64,000 bases of DNA, taken from positions 93,120-157,119 of the forward strand of contig CAYUVH010000054.1 in the NCBI GenBank assembly GCA_964448135.1, written 5' to 3'. The notes beneath the pieces are model-generated. The model was not told where the DNA came from, did no database searches, and saw only the letters and a program-made list of their open reading frames with translations. A program made the position numbers and the translations under genes. This document shows positions 1-9,278 of this stretch, one piece after another. Every line of letters starts with the position of its first letter. Position 1 is the stretch's first letter. The stretch comes from CAYUVH01 sp964448135 (GTDB taxonomy: Bacteria; Verrucomicrobiota; Verrucomicrobiia; Limisphaerales; UBA8199).

Positions 1-1501
1 GGACGAGCACATACTTGTTCGTATCCAACTGGCTCGCGATGTTCTTCAGATCATCCGGCCCAAGGTTCCACACCACCGCCTGCGCGCCGATAAACATGGG
101 CGCGGTGCCGTTCCAGGTCCGGGCGGTGTTCGTGATGCCGTAAAGGATGTCGCTGGCGCTGGAGGAATAGGCGACGGTGAGGCCGATCGTTCGCAGTCCC
201 ATATTCACCGAAGTATAATTACCGCCGCTTTGATCCGTCAGGCCGAGCAGCGTCGGGCAATTGGTGGCGAAAGACTGGGCCACACCGGTGGTCACCTGGT
301 CCCAAATCGTGATGACGCGCATGCCTGTCTTTTGCAGGTAGGGATTCGAGAGCTTGGTGAGACCGGCAAGATAGGTGGCACTCCAATTCTGGATGTGGCA
401 GTAGCCCGCGCCCGAAGGCCCGGAAATCAGGCAATCGTTACTCGTGGCCGAGTTCCAGTAATGGTTCATCATGGCGGGATCCAGGTCGGCCGCGAGCGGC
501 GAAGCGGTCCAGCCGATGGGTATGTTCCCGCGCACTCCTTTGTCCCAATCCATTTTCATGACGTGCTGCATGTATTGGATGTTGTCGCCGTCGCTGAGAA
601 TCAGGGACACGTAAACCTTGTTCGCGAGCGGCGGCGGCGGTGGGATGTCCGGCACGACGATGTTCTTCGCGACGCCGCTGAACACCGACGCATTGCGGAA
701 GTAATCACTCGCGAGCACGGGGATGCCGTACTGCGCGATCCAGTTGAGGCCGTTGCCTTCGTCCGGCCACCAGCCGATGTAGATGCCGTTGAGCGGCGTC
801 ATGTCGTTGAGGAACGGCGCGAGCGCATTCTTGTCGGAAAAATTAAAGGTGCCGGGATCAAGCCACACGACGGCGGATTTCACGGCCACGCAATAATCGC
901 GCAACTGGCCATGCAGATTCGTCCAGAGGCCGGTCATGATGCGATGGGTGCACTGCGGCCAGTAGTTGGTGTAGAGATAGCCGTAGATCTGATATTTGTT
1001 GGAGAACTTCCCGCGCAAATCCTGGGCAACGGGGAGATTATACGGCGCGTTGGTAAAGGTATTAAGCAAGCTGGGGTCGCAGATAAGCAGGTTGCTGACG
1101 CCGGCGATGGTGGTGGCGAGGTTCAGCGTGTCCGGTTGAGCGGGGTCAGTGACCACCAGGCCGTTGACGTTGGTCTGGTATTTCAAGACGGCGTTCGTGC
1201 CGGAAATCAGGGTATACGGGAGGTTGTGTAAATTGAGCCAGGTGAATTTGCCTTCGCCATCACCATTGGCGGCACAAGCGATGCGCGGCTGCGTGCGATT
1301 GACGATACCCTGCAACGACGCGTAAAAATCCGCCTCGGCGGCGGAGAGCGAAGTGATGTCTATGCAATCCAGATTCGTCGCCGGCGTGGAAAAGGTGGGC
1401 AGGAGTTGATTCGTGGGCCAGGTAAAGCCGGCCGCGCGGGCCCCGATGGCCGCGAAAAGCAACAGGACAACGGCGAAACCGGTTTGTCGACGGGCATTCA
1501 T
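1..1501 (-). CDS. Secreted GxGYxYP-family protein (3' end off the window)
   Basis: An open frame runs from ATG at 1501 to the left edge without a stop, giving about 500 residues. It begins with a Sec signal peptide (MNARRQTGFAVVLLLFAAIG, then ARAA). Most of the visible part looks like the GxGYxYP putative glycoside hydrolase family: residues around 365 read GPSGAGYCHI, close to the family's name motif. An upstream stretch reads YVSLILSDGDNIQYMQH, an acidic strand typical of these TIM-barrel-like proteins. The ATG directly follows the TAG stop of the GH127 gene (TAGATG), so the two are probably translationally coupled. Family assignment is by motif only. The substrate is unknown, but neighbouring secreted sugar-active enzymes suggest polysaccharide use. 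Confidence 0.72.
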   Translation of the reverse strand, partial: MNARRQTGFAVVLLLFAAIGARAAGFTWPTNQLLPTFSTPATNLDCIDITSLSAAEADFYASLQGIVNRTQPRIACAANGDGEGKFTWLNLHNLPYTLISGTNAVLKYQTNVNGLVVTDPAQPDTLNLATTIAGVSNLLICDPSLLNTFTNAPYNLPVAQDLRGKFSNKYQIYGYLYTNYWPQCTHRIMTGLWTNLHGQLRDYCVAVKSAVVWLDPGTFNFSDKNALAPFLNDMTPLNGIYIGWWPDEGNGLNWIAQYGIPVLASDYFRNASVFSGVAKNIVVPDIPPPPPLANKVYVSLILSDGDNIQYMQHVMKMDWDKGVRGNIPIGWTASPLAADLDPAMMNHYWNSATSNDCLISGPSGAGYCHIQNWSATYLAGLTKLSNPYLQKTGMRVITIWDQVTTGVAQSFATNCPTLLGLTDQSGGNYTSVNMGLRTIGLTVAYSSSASDILYGITNTARTWNGTAPMFIGAQAVVWNLGPDDLKNIASQLDTNKYVLV

Positions 1502-4429
1502 CTAATTTTGGGCCACGCGATAGAAACGTGGGGCGGAACTCCGCGCTCCGTTGTCCGTGAACAGGAACGGCAGCGCGGAAGGATTGGTGGTGAGGACGAG
1601 CGACCACACGGGCGGCGCGAGGCTCGTCGCGGAATAAACCGAGTAACTCGGACCCACATCACCGGCCACGGAGATCTGGACCGCGCCGTTCGGCAGGCGC
1701 GCCGAGGTGAGGAAGGGCTTCGCGGACGCCGTGACGACCAGGTTGGAGAAGCTGGAAATGGATTGGTTGCCATCCGTGCAGTAGTCGCGCACCCCGATCA
1801 TGCCGGACGCGAAATGGTTGTCCTGCACCTCCGCGACGGGCTGGTTGGTGTTCCCTACAAACACACGGATGCGCGGGCCGAACGCCTGGACCTTCACGCG
1901 GTAAAATGTGTTGGCTGCGACGCTCAAAGGAACGTTGGTGATCACGTGCCAGCCATTGCTGACCCAGCCGAACTCCAGTCGGGAATATTGGACGTCGATC
2001 CCCGCGTAATAGCCGCAGTAAGCATCCGAACCGATGTCGGGCTTGCTGACGCGGAAGATCACACCGGCGTTGCCGACGGGACCGACGGAAACGTCCGCAT
2101 CGTAGGTGAAATTGGTGAACAGCGTTCCCATCGCGAGCGCCTTGGCGCCGTTCGCCGAAGCCGGAACGGTGCTGAGCTTGCCGTCGCGCGCCAGCCAATT
2201 GCCGCCGAACGTCGTCCACCGCTGGCACCAGGTGGAGTCGAAGTTCTCCGTGAAATTGGTCATGACCGGCGCGGGCGTTCCGAGATACGGGAACCAGCTC
2301 ACGCGCAGATGTTGCGAGCCGAACGGCACCAGGGTGATGTTCTCCACTCCGCTGGCAGAGGACACCGGGCTCACCGGCGGCTCGAAGGCGTGCGTGGTCA
2401 GCCAGCCGATGGTCCACTCCGGCAAACGCCGACCCTGCGCGAGCAAGGCGACCGACGGTTGCGCCGGATCAAACGGATTCGCTGACGTCGCTATATTCGT
2501 AAAGGTCAGCGAAGCGGAGGGATTGGCCGGGTCGAATTGCAGCGCGTAATTCCAGGGTGTGGCCGGGCGGACTTCCATTTCGTTAAAGCCCATACCGAGC
2601 GGGTCCGGCGTGCGCACGGTCCAGTTTTCCCCTATGCGCAGTGAATATACCAATGGACCACGATTGACCGCCACCGACTGGCTCGGCCCTCCGCTCGTTT
2701 GAATCGGCATCGGCAGATTGATGACGACCTGATCGCCGTGCGACCAGGTGCGTTGAATTCTGAAAAACGTTCCAGCGGAGATGCCCGATTGCGGCTCGCC
2801 GTTCACCAAAATCGTGGCGTTCGCGCACCACCCAGGGATCCGCAACGAAAGCGGAAAGGCCACGGCATTGCTCGCCGAGATAGTCAGTCTTACTTGCTCC
2901 TCGAATGGGTATGCGGTGTCCTCGGTGATCTGCACCTGCTGCCCGCCGGCCATGGCGTTTACGATCGTCGGCCCGTAAGCCATCAGAGCGAGGCCGCGAT
3001 CGGGCGTGGCCGCCCACGAATGCTGGACGTACTTCGGCCAGCCCATATGGAAATTGTAGCGGCAGCATGGGTAGCCGGAGTTGGGGCCGGGGAGGATGCC
3101 GTTGTCATAATTCTGGTTGAAACCGTGGCCGCCGTTGATCGCGATGACACAGTTCGGCTGCGAATAATATTGGTGTCCCTTGATATCGCTCGAAAGCCCG
3201 CCGGGCAGCGCGTTGAACGAAATGGTTTCCAACCGGTCCGCGAGCGACGCGTCGCCCGTGATTTGCACGGCGTTCTCGAGGCTCAGCATGGCTTCCACGA
3301 TCGAGCAAAGCTCCACGCCCTGGATGCTGGAGTGGCCCGAGAGAAATTCCGTGCCGCTGTTGATGGCCGTCGAGAGCCCATTCTCCCGCATGAGATGATC
3401 GATGCCCAGCGAGAGCGCATGGCGGTCCGAGGCCTGGCCGGAGAGCTGGTAATACACGACCGGCATTTTGAGCGCCTGCTCGACGTTGACGTTGTGCTTC
3501 GGCTGAAAATCCGTGCCGTAGAGGACGAAATTGTTGCTCGTGAAAATGCCCGGCCAATCATACGCCTGCTGGCGAAGCAGATTCACGAGGCCCAGCAGGT
3601 TCGTGTCGCCGTTGCGATTATAGAGCCAGAGCGCGACCGCCATTTCATCGCCCGCGCGCGCCTTGCCCCAATCCACCAACGGCCGCGCCGGCAGATTCGC
3701 GCGCATGTAGCGAAAGTAATTGCTCAGCACCGTGGGCACGCGCACGTCGGCGGTGGCCTCGTAATAATCCATCAGCGCATACGTGGCGACCATGCGCGGC
3801 CACCAATCGTTGTTGGCGGTCGGACCCAGGAAACCGTCGGCGCCCTGATGAGTGAGCAGCCATTCCATCCACTTCTGCGCTTTTTGTTTTAGAGCGGAAT
3901 CGTTGAGCGTGTAAGCGAGGGAGATAAGGCCCTTGTAGTAATAGGGACCGCGCTCCCAATTCTCGCCGGAACCACCGAGCCATCCGCTGTTCGTGCCGAG
4001 GTCCACCGAGTAAACGGCCTCCGCATTGCCGGTCAATCCGTCGCGTTGTAACTGGCATTGCTTGAGCAGCCAGCCCTGTGGCCGAACGCTGCCGAGCGGC
4101 AACGCCACATAGGGCGTTGCCAGCAACGGCGCACGGTTGGTCGTGATGGCCGTCGGCGGCAGATTGGTGGCGGTGGGGAATTGCGCGGCGGCAACCGGGA
4201 CCAACGAAGACGCCAGTAACGCTAATAGTAGCGCGGGTTTCCAACCTGCTGTATCGCCGACTTCCAGTCGGCCGGCTTTCCGAAGGCGGTTGGGCGCAGA
4301 GAGGCAGAACGGTCTGCGGATTGGAAATCCGCGATACAGCAGGTTGGAAACCTGCGCAACGGCAAGAAGCAGCGGCCCATATCCAAATGCCCGGGCACGC
4401 TGGTCGTGAAGGCAACGAGCGAGTTTCAT
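1502..4429 (-). CDS. Secreted GH127-type (DUF1680) beta-L-arabinofuranosidase-like enzyme with C-terminal lectin-like module
   Basis: 975 residues. The catalytic part spans about residues 100-640. It starts with a PYVALPLGSVRPQGWL strand as in GH127/DUF1680 proteins. It keeps the expected zinc/catalytic set: Glu373 and Cys375 (GVELCS) and Cys455-Cys456 (PCCRYN), equivalent to the Glu and Cys residues of HypBA1. Residues about 720-905 resemble a concanavalin-like (LamG/DUF1080-type) module that could bind sugar. The N-terminus is odd. Residues 25-67 are encoded by an inverted-repeat element (4231-4357), which seems to have entered between the start and the core of the signal peptide (LLLALLASSLVPVAAA). 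The true start could instead lie inside or after the element. It is followed directly by the GxGYxYP gene. Sugar specificity is inferred from the family only. Confidence 0.82.
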   Translation of the reverse strand: MKLARCLHDQRARAFGYGPLLLAVAQVSNLLYRGFPIRRPFCLSAPNRLRKAGRLEVGDTAGWKPALLLALLASSLVPVAAAQFPTATNLPPTAITTNRAPLLATPYVALPLGSVRPQGWLLKQCQLQRDGLTGNAEAVYSVDLGTNSGWLGGSGENWERGPYYYKGLISLAYTLNDSALKQKAQKWMEWLLTHQGADGFLGPTANNDWWPRMVATYALMDYYEATADVRVPTVLSNYFRYMRANLPARPLVDWGKARAGDEMAVALWLYNRNGDTNLLGLVNLLRQQAYDWPGIFTSNNFVLYGTDFQPKHNVNVEQALKMPVVYYQLSGQASDRHALSLGIDHLMRENGLSTAINSGTEFLSGHSSIQGVELCSIVEAMLSLENAVQITGDASLADRLETISFNALPGGLSSDIKGHQYYSQPNCVIAINGGHGFNQNYDNGILPGPNSGYPCCRYNFHMGWPKYVQHSWAATPDRGLALMAYGPTIVNAMAGGQQVQITEDTAYPFEEQVRLTISASNAVAFPLSLRIPGWCANATILVNGEPQSGISAGTFFRIQRTWSHGDQVVINLPMPIQTSGGPSQSVAVNRGPLVYSLRIGENWTVRTPDPLGMGFNEMEVRPATPWNYALQFDPANPSASLTFTNIATSANPFDPAQPSVALLAQGRRLPEWTIGWLTTHAFEPPVSPVSSASGVENITLVPFGSQHLRVSWFPYLGTPAPVMTNFTENFDSTWCQRWTTFGGNWLARDGKLSTVPASANGAKALAMGTLFTNFTYDADVSVGPVGNAGVIFRVSKPDIGSDAYCGYYAGIDVQYSRLEFGWVSNGWHVITNVPLSVAANTFYRVKVQAFGPRIRVFVGNTNQPVAEVQDNHFASGMIGVRDYCTDGNQSISSFSNLVVTASAKPFLTSARLPNGAVQISVAGDVGPSYSVYSATSLAPPVWSLVLTTNPSALPFLFTDNGARSSAPRFYRVAQN
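4231..4357. repeat. Inverted-repeat (REP/BIME-like) element inside the GH127 coding region
   Basis: The outer arms are 4231-4257 and 4331-4357, 27 nt each. They are reverse complements with a single mismatch and contain the core GGTTTCCAACCTGCTGTATC. Inside are two smaller hairpins: one around 4258-4272 (CCGACTTCCAGTCGG) and one around 4316-4332 (GCGGATTGGAAATCCGC). The element stays in frame with the GH127 gene and encodes about 43 residues in its signal-peptide region. The wording (QVSNLLYRG, GDTAGWKPAL) is what dispersed verrucomicrobial repeats give when translated; that recognition is from memory. Confidence 0.85.
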
Positions 4430-4631
4430 CTGCCCTCCGATGCGGCGGAATCCTGGCGCAGGTCCGCTGCCGAGTCGGCGGCATCTTCAGGCAGAGTTTG
4501 GGTCTCCCAAGCATGCGTTGGCGCGTGCTGCGGCTGGGGAAAGCCGCGCTCCGGCTCCGGGGGAGTGTCAGCCGCGTGACGCCAGATCGCCCGGAGCGGC
4601 AGGTGAATCGAGGCAGAGCCGGACATCATTG

Positions 4632-7202
4632 CTATTTGACCTGGACATCCACGAGGCCGAAGTCCACGTACTGGCCGCCGCCGGTTTGATGACAATGAAT
4701 GGCGATGACATTCTTGCCCGGCTTGAAAGCCGCGCGCCCTTCGGGCGTCAGCGGAAACGTGTCGTAGCCGCTCACATAGCCGGCCAGCTTGAGCGCCAGG
4801 ACGCCGTTTACGTAAACTTCCGCGTCCTCGTCGTGATAGAACCAGGCCTGGAGTTCATCGAGGTCAGCTTTCGGCAGGTCCACTTCGCGGCGCAGCCAGA
4901 TATCGCCGCTGCGCCAGGTGGTGCCGATGATGGCGCCCGGCGTGCCAGCCGAGCCAAAACCACTCTGCCCGCGTTTCCACGAACTGGCATCGAAGTCGGC
5001 CTTGACCCAGGCTTCCGTCGGGCGGGTGGTCGTGTAACTCCACATGGAGGGGCTGGTGTCGGCCGCGGGCACGATCACCGTTTTCTTGATGGGCGGCGGA
5101 ATGACCGCCCAATCGGAGGCTTTCGTCTTGTCGCGGCCGGCGTATTTCGTCCACACCGGCTTGTCATACAGCATGGGCAGAAAGACACCGCCGACCACCG
5201 GCCGCGCGGTAAAACCGACTTTGCGCGCGGTTTTGGTCTGATACCAATCGCTCATCGGTGCGCGATCCGGTGTGGCATTCACGTACAGGAGGATGGGGTT
5301 CACCAACGCTTCGAAGTCCGCGCGATTTTGCGTGAGCGTGGCCGTCCAGGTGATCCAGTCGAGTTTGGTGTAGGTCTCGCGATTGTCGAGCGGCAGGCCG
5401 TATTGGTTCTGCATCTTCTTGTAATAGGCCATTTCTTTTTGCGCGACTTCCGGTGAGAACAGGTTCAAACCCAAAATGCGGTCCCAAACCAGATTGTACT
5501 TCTGGCTCCAGGTGTTGGGCCGGTCGAACGCGAGGCGATAGTGATCGCCGTCGGCGGCTTCTTTCTCCCAGCGTTGCGCGAGTTGCTTCGCGAGCTGGGA
5601 GTATTCATCCGCTTTGGCCTTGTCGCCGCGCATCTCGCACAGCTTGCCAAAGGAGCCCAGCGCGCAAATCGCCTTCACGCTCAGGTTCACGTTGTGCGCG
5701 AGGTGGCCGGCGAAGTCGTCGGTGCAAAGCTGGTTTTCCGGGTCGAAACCTTTTTCCTTCAGATACTGCGCCCACTTTTCGAGCTGCTTCCAGTAGAGAC
5801 CGGCGAAATCCGCGTTGCCTTCCATCTGGGCGACCGCGCCGAACAGGATCAGGAGGTTGCCGCTTTCCTCGACGGGCATCTGGTTGTTCACCCCGCGCTC
5901 GCCGTCGCCATACACCTGGCCGTTGGCTTTGGGATAAGTGCCAATATCGTGCGGCGCGAACGGGAACTGCCAGCGGTCGCTGGCGGCGTAATTCATGAAC
6001 GGCACGATGAACGACTTCGCCAGCGTCGGGCCGAACAGCAGGAACTGCGGCGCCATGGGATAGAAAACGTCCGAAGTGCTGATGCAGCCGTTGGAATGGT
6101 TTTCCTTGCAGAATTGCAGCGGTTTGCCGTTCGCGTCGGCGGCGAATTTTCCGGCGGCGAAACATTGGCGGAAGGCCAGCGCGCCGAGTTGGGCGTAATT
6201 CTCGCCGCCTTCCTTGCGCAGATCAGCCATCAGCTCATCGTCAAAAGCCGCGCAGCGTTTGCAGAGTTCCGGGTAATCCTTCGCCGCGGCTTTCAGCAAA
6301 TCGGCGGCCTCCCACCCATTGCGCCGCCAATAGGGCCGGAGGTTCTTGCGCATGTACTGTATGGAATAGAGATCGTCGTAGGCCACCATGAGCCAGGCGG
6401 AGACGGGTTCGGCTTGCACCTTGCCCAGGTCCAGCGCGATGGCGAGGGCCAGTTGGTTCGAACTGGAATTCGCCAGTTCCGCTGCCGGCGCCGGCGCGGG
6501 CAGGCGGCCGCTCGATGCAAAATCCATCCGCACGCTCCGTTTATTCGCGGCCGTGGCTCGGGTGCGTTTGCCGGAAGGCGCGGCCACATACAAATATCCC
6601 CAATCAATCCGGATATCGTCGCCGGGCTTTTGCAATACCGGTTGCTCCACCGAACCTGCGCGCCAAGCCGTGAGGCCGGTCGTGTCCGCCGGCTGAATCG
6701 CCACCGGTTGTTCGGGCTGGTTGACCACGAGCTCCGTACGCGCGTCGAAATAAACGGCGACTTCATGCGCCTTGCCATCGGTGGATTTCGCTTCCCAAGT
6801 CAGATAAGTGACCGGACGGGACAGGACATCCAAATCATCCGGCAGCGCGGCGGTCAGGAACGTCAAAGTCAGATGCACGCCGCCGCCTTCAAAGCCGTAA
6901 ATCGTACGCGTCGGCAAAACCTGGAGGCTGATCTGCGCCAGCGCCGGGACCTGGGACGGTTCCGTTCCCATGAGCCGGAATCCCTGGCCATCAATCCGCG
7001 CGAGACTGCAAAGCCGGTGCGGTTTGCCGGCCCAGTGGGTGGTGTCCGCGCCGGTCAGATCGTTGGCGGGAGACCAGATGCTGAAATAGGGGTCGCAGGC
7101 GACCAGGGGCACTGAAGGCGGCCGGGTGATCTCGGCGGCATGGGTAAAGAGAACTCCCGCGGCCGAAGTTAAAAGGAGCAAACCGAGCTTCAAGGTTTTC
7201 AT
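4632..7202 (-). CDS. Secreted DUF4965/DUF5127-type (glutaminase-like) protein with C-terminal jelly-roll
   Basis: 856 residues from ATG 7202 (MKTLKLGLLLLTSAAG). This start gives a clean signal peptide; an upstream in-frame start would add 15 residues without one. After the signal the sequence reads ITRPPSVPLVACDPYFSIWS, typical of the DUF4964/DUF5127/DUF4965/DUF1793 proteins related to fungal glutaminase A. The middle contains an alpha-barrel-like region with SNGCISTSDVFYP and FAPHDIGTYPKANGQ. The last 130 residues (FGSAGTPGAIIG, WLRREVDLP, YVNGVLA) look like a beta-galactosidase-type jelly-roll that may bind sugar. Substrate is unknown; glutaminase activity should not be assumed in a glycosidase-rich locus. 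Confidence 0.75.
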   Translation of the reverse strand: MKTLKLGLLLLTSAAGVLFTHAAEITRPPSVPLVACDPYFSIWSPANDLTGADTTHWAGKPHRLCSLARIDGQGFRLMGTEPSQVPALAQISLQVLPTRTIYGFEGGGVHLTLTFLTAALPDDLDVLSRPVTYLTWEAKSTDGKAHEVAVYFDARTELVVNQPEQPVAIQPADTTGLTAWRAGSVEQPVLQKPGDDIRIDWGYLYVAAPSGKRTRATAANKRSVRMDFASSGRLPAPAPAAELANSSSNQLALAIALDLGKVQAEPVSAWLMVAYDDLYSIQYMRKNLRPYWRRNGWEAADLLKAAAKDYPELCKRCAAFDDELMADLRKEGGENYAQLGALAFRQCFAAGKFAADANGKPLQFCKENHSNGCISTSDVFYPMAPQFLLFGPTLAKSFIVPFMNYAASDRWQFPFAPHDIGTYPKANGQVYGDGERGVNNQMPVEESGNLLILFGAVAQMEGNADFAGLYWKQLEKWAQYLKEKGFDPENQLCTDDFAGHLAHNVNLSVKAICALGSFGKLCEMRGDKAKADEYSQLAKQLAQRWEKEAADGDHYRLAFDRPNTWSQKYNLVWDRILGLNLFSPEVAQKEMAYYKKMQNQYGLPLDNRETYTKLDWITWTATLTQNRADFEALVNPILLYVNATPDRAPMSDWYQTKTARKVGFTARPVVGGVFLPMLYDKPVWTKYAGRDKTKASDWAVIPPPIKKTVIVPAADTSPSMWSYTTTRPTEAWVKADFDASSWKRGQSGFGSAGTPGAIIGTTWRSGDIWLRREVDLPKADLDELQAWFYHDEDAEVYVNGVLALKLAGYVSGYDTFPLTPEGRAAFKPGKNVIAIHCHQTGGGQYVDFGLVDVQVK

Positions 7203-7260
7203 CAAAGTATTACCGCGAGCGGTCCGGCCCGGGGAGCAAAGCCACACGGAAGACGCGAGA

Positions 7261-8118
7261 TTATTGCTCTGGCGCGTTCAGGTTCGCGGGGACGGTCCAG
7301 GTGATCGACGGATGCGGATCGTTGTCGTTGTTCCACCGGGCGCGCCAAAGCGCGTTATTCGGATCAATCACGTCATTCCGTTTGGGGCTGTCCACGTGGC
7401 CGTCGGCGAAGAGGAGGTCGGTGCGAAGATTGTGGCGGTTGCAGGGCGCCTGGTTGTGTTGCGTGGGATTCTGCATGTTGCTGATCTGCGGATCTATGTT
7501 CGCCCCGAAATCAACCGAGGTGGCGTCCGTGCGCACTTCACCCACGGCAATCATGTCCGAGGCCCGCCGGACCATCGAGTCCTTGATGATGGTACTGCCC
7601 ACGTCGCCGCCCATGCCCAGGGCCAGCGCCTGGCTCAGGCCCCAATCATTGTAACCGAGGGAGAAGAGGGAGGTTTGCTTGACGCCGTAGGGGTTGATCT
7701 TGCCGTCCTCGCCGACGACCGGGCCGATGGTGGTATTAACGGTGGGATCCCAGGCGCTCTCCGGCCGGGCGGCCGGACAGGAAAAGGCCTTGCGGTTGTC
7801 GCCCATGAGGCCCAGCAGCCGCGTCATCCAGACATAGGTATTATTGCCCGGAGGGGTGCTGGCGCCGGAGGACCAGAAACATTGCGGGTATTGCTGCCAT
7901 TCGTTGGCATACATGGTGAGCGCCAGTCCGATTTGCCGCATGTTGCTGATGCAGGCGGTTTGTTTGGCGCGCGTTTTTGCCTTCGCGAGGGCGGGCAGCA
8001 GCATGGCCGCCAGGATGGCGATAATGGCGATCACGACGAGCAGTTCGATCAGGGTGAAACCCCGCCGCACACCCGCGCGGGAGCCGGACTTCGAGGAATG
8101 GCCGGTGATCAGTTTCAT
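7261..8118 (-). CDS. Prepilin-like (type II secretion G-type) protein
   Basis: 285 residues from ATG 8118. An upstream frame extension exists but gives nonsense sequence. The N-terminus is a prepilin cleavage and methylation motif: Gly20|Phe21 with Glu25 (RRGFTLIELLVV), then a single hydrophobic helix ending AAMLLPALAKAK. The body has RQIGLALTMYANEW and ends with an H-X-DG signature (RTDLLFADGHVDS) as in the large families of verrucomicrobial and planctomycetal pseudopilin-like proteins. It would be processed by PilD-type peptidase and sit in the envelope; its role is unknown. Four cysteines in the body could form disulfides. An iteron element (about 8195-8300) lies upstream in its promoter region. 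Confidence 0.85.
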   Translation of the reverse strand: MKLITGHSSKSGSRAGVRRGFTLIELLVVIAIIAILAAMLLPALAKAKTRAKQTACISNMRQIGLALTMYANEWQQYPQCFWSSGASTPPGNNTYVWMTRLLGLMGDNRKAFSCPAARPESAWDPTVNTTIGPVVGEDGKINPYGVKQTSLFSLGYNDWGLSQALALGMGGDVGSTIIKDSMVRRASDMIAVGEVRTDATSVDFGANIDPQISNMQNPTQHNQAPCNRHNLRTDLLFADGHVDSPKRNDVIDPNNALWRARWNNDNDPHPSITWTVPANLNAPEQ

Positions 8119-8194
8119 CGTATGCCAAAATGTAGCCCCGGAGGCCAAACCCGTCATGTGGCATAAAGTGGCCATAGGGGCGGGCCGACCTATA

Positions 8195-8300
8195 ATAATG
8201 GGTATACATACCTGCAAAACCCGTACCACCTGTACCATGGCCCGTAAACATTGGGCGAAACCCGTACCAAAGACCCGTACCAGACCTGTACCAAGCCGCA
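8195..8300 (-). repeat. Promoter-proximal iteron element, copy D (GGTACnGG iterons)
   Basis: Read on the minus strand, three GGTACnGG units (8292-8285, 8281-8274, 8268-8261) are followed by a core (TTTCGCCCAATGTTTACGGG, 8260-8241). Two more units follow (8236-8229, 8227-8220), then a GGTATGTATACC box. The core ends 123 nt upstream of the prepilin-like start. The scaffold matches the copies at about 31.9, 36.3 and 42.8 kb although the iteron sequence differs. Confidence 0.75.
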
Positions 8301-8360
8301 CCATCCACAACGAACGCGGCGCTTGCCGGTGAGAGGTTCCCTTGCGAAAGTTACGCCGAC

Positions 8361-9272
8361 ATGACGAAGAAGACGTTGAAGCAGGCTTTGCGCGAGAGAA
8401 TTCTGGTGTGCGACGGGGCGATGGGCACGCAGTTGATGCTGGCGGGGCTGGAACAGGGCGGTTCAGGCGAGATGTGGAACATCACCCATCCGGAGCGGGT
8501 GCTGAAGATTCAACAGAATTACGCGAAGGCGGGCGCGGATTGCATCATCACGAACACTTTTGGCGGGAACCGGTTGATGCTGACTCGTCACAGCCACGCG
8601 GAGGACCTGGCCGAAATAAATCGCGCGGCGGCGAAGATTGCGCGGGAAGCGTTCAGCGGCGGCGAGGGATATGTGCTGGGCGACGTCGGGCCGGTGGGCG
8701 GAGTGCTGGAACCGTACGGAGATCTGAAGACGGACGAAGTGCGCGCGGCGCTGGTGGAGCAATGCCAGGCGCTGGTGGAAGCGGGTGTGGACGCGATCAT
8801 TTTCGAAACGCAGACGAGTTACGAAGAACTGGGATTGGGAATTGAGGCCGCGAAGGAAGCGGGCGCGCCGTGCATCATCGGATCACTGGCATACGACCGT
8901 TCGCTGGATGGGACATTCTTCAAGACGATGATGGGCATCTCGCCCGCGGAAGCGGCGGCGTTTGCGGAGGAGAAGGGCGCGGATATTGTGGCGCTGAATT
9001 GCGGTACGGGCATGGACATGCTGGCGGCGTCGCACATCATCCCGGAATACAAATCGGCGTGCGGGCTCTTCACGATGGCGCAGCCAAATGCCGGGCTGCC
9101 GGTGTTGGAGAATTTAAAGGCGGTTTACAAGGAAACGCCGGAGCAGATGGTGGCCAAATTGCCGCAACTGCTCAAAACCGGCGTGAACATCGTGGGCTCA
9201 TGCTGTGGCAGCACACCCGACCACACGCGGGCGATTCGGAAGCTGGTGGATGAGCACAATAAATCACGCTGA
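8361..9272 (+). CDS. Zinc-dependent homocysteine S-methyltransferase family protein
   Basis: 303 residues from ATG 8361. It covers the standard Hcy-binding barrel of MetH N-termini and BHMT/MmuM proteins: VCDGAMGTQL near residues 16-25, ADCIITNTFGGN at 59-70, and the zinc ligands Cys214 (NCG) and Cys281-Cys282 (GSCCG). It transfers a methyl group to homocysteine, giving methionine. There is no cobalamin or folate domain, so it either uses a small methyl donor or pairs with a separate corrinoid protein. The nearby corrinoid activators (13.4-16.3 kb) favour the second reading, but no B12-binding protein is in the window. It is followed after 6 nt by a VOC gene, probably co-transcribed. Confidence 0.88.
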   Translation: MTKKTLKQALRERILVCDGAMGTQLMLAGLEQGGSGEMWNITHPERVLKIQQNYAKAGADCIITNTFGGNRLMLTRHSHAEDLAEINRAAAKIAREAFSGGEGYVLGDVGPVGGVLEPYGDLKTDEVRAALVEQCQALVEAGVDAIIFETQTSYEELGLGIEAAKEAGAPCIIGSLAYDRSLDGTFFKTMMGISPAEAAAFAEEKGADIVALNCGTGMDMLAASHIIPEYKSACGLFTMAQPNAGLPVLENLKAVYKETPEQMVAKLPQLLKTGVNIVGSCCGSTPDHTRAIRKLVDEHNKSR

Positions 9273-9278
9273 GGATTT

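Noticed and set aside
230..1231. Long plus-strand frame opposite the left-edge gene
   Set aside because: It is Arg/Val/His-rich without domains and lies antisense to a frame with a signal peptide and GxGYxYP-like motif; a GC-driven shadow.
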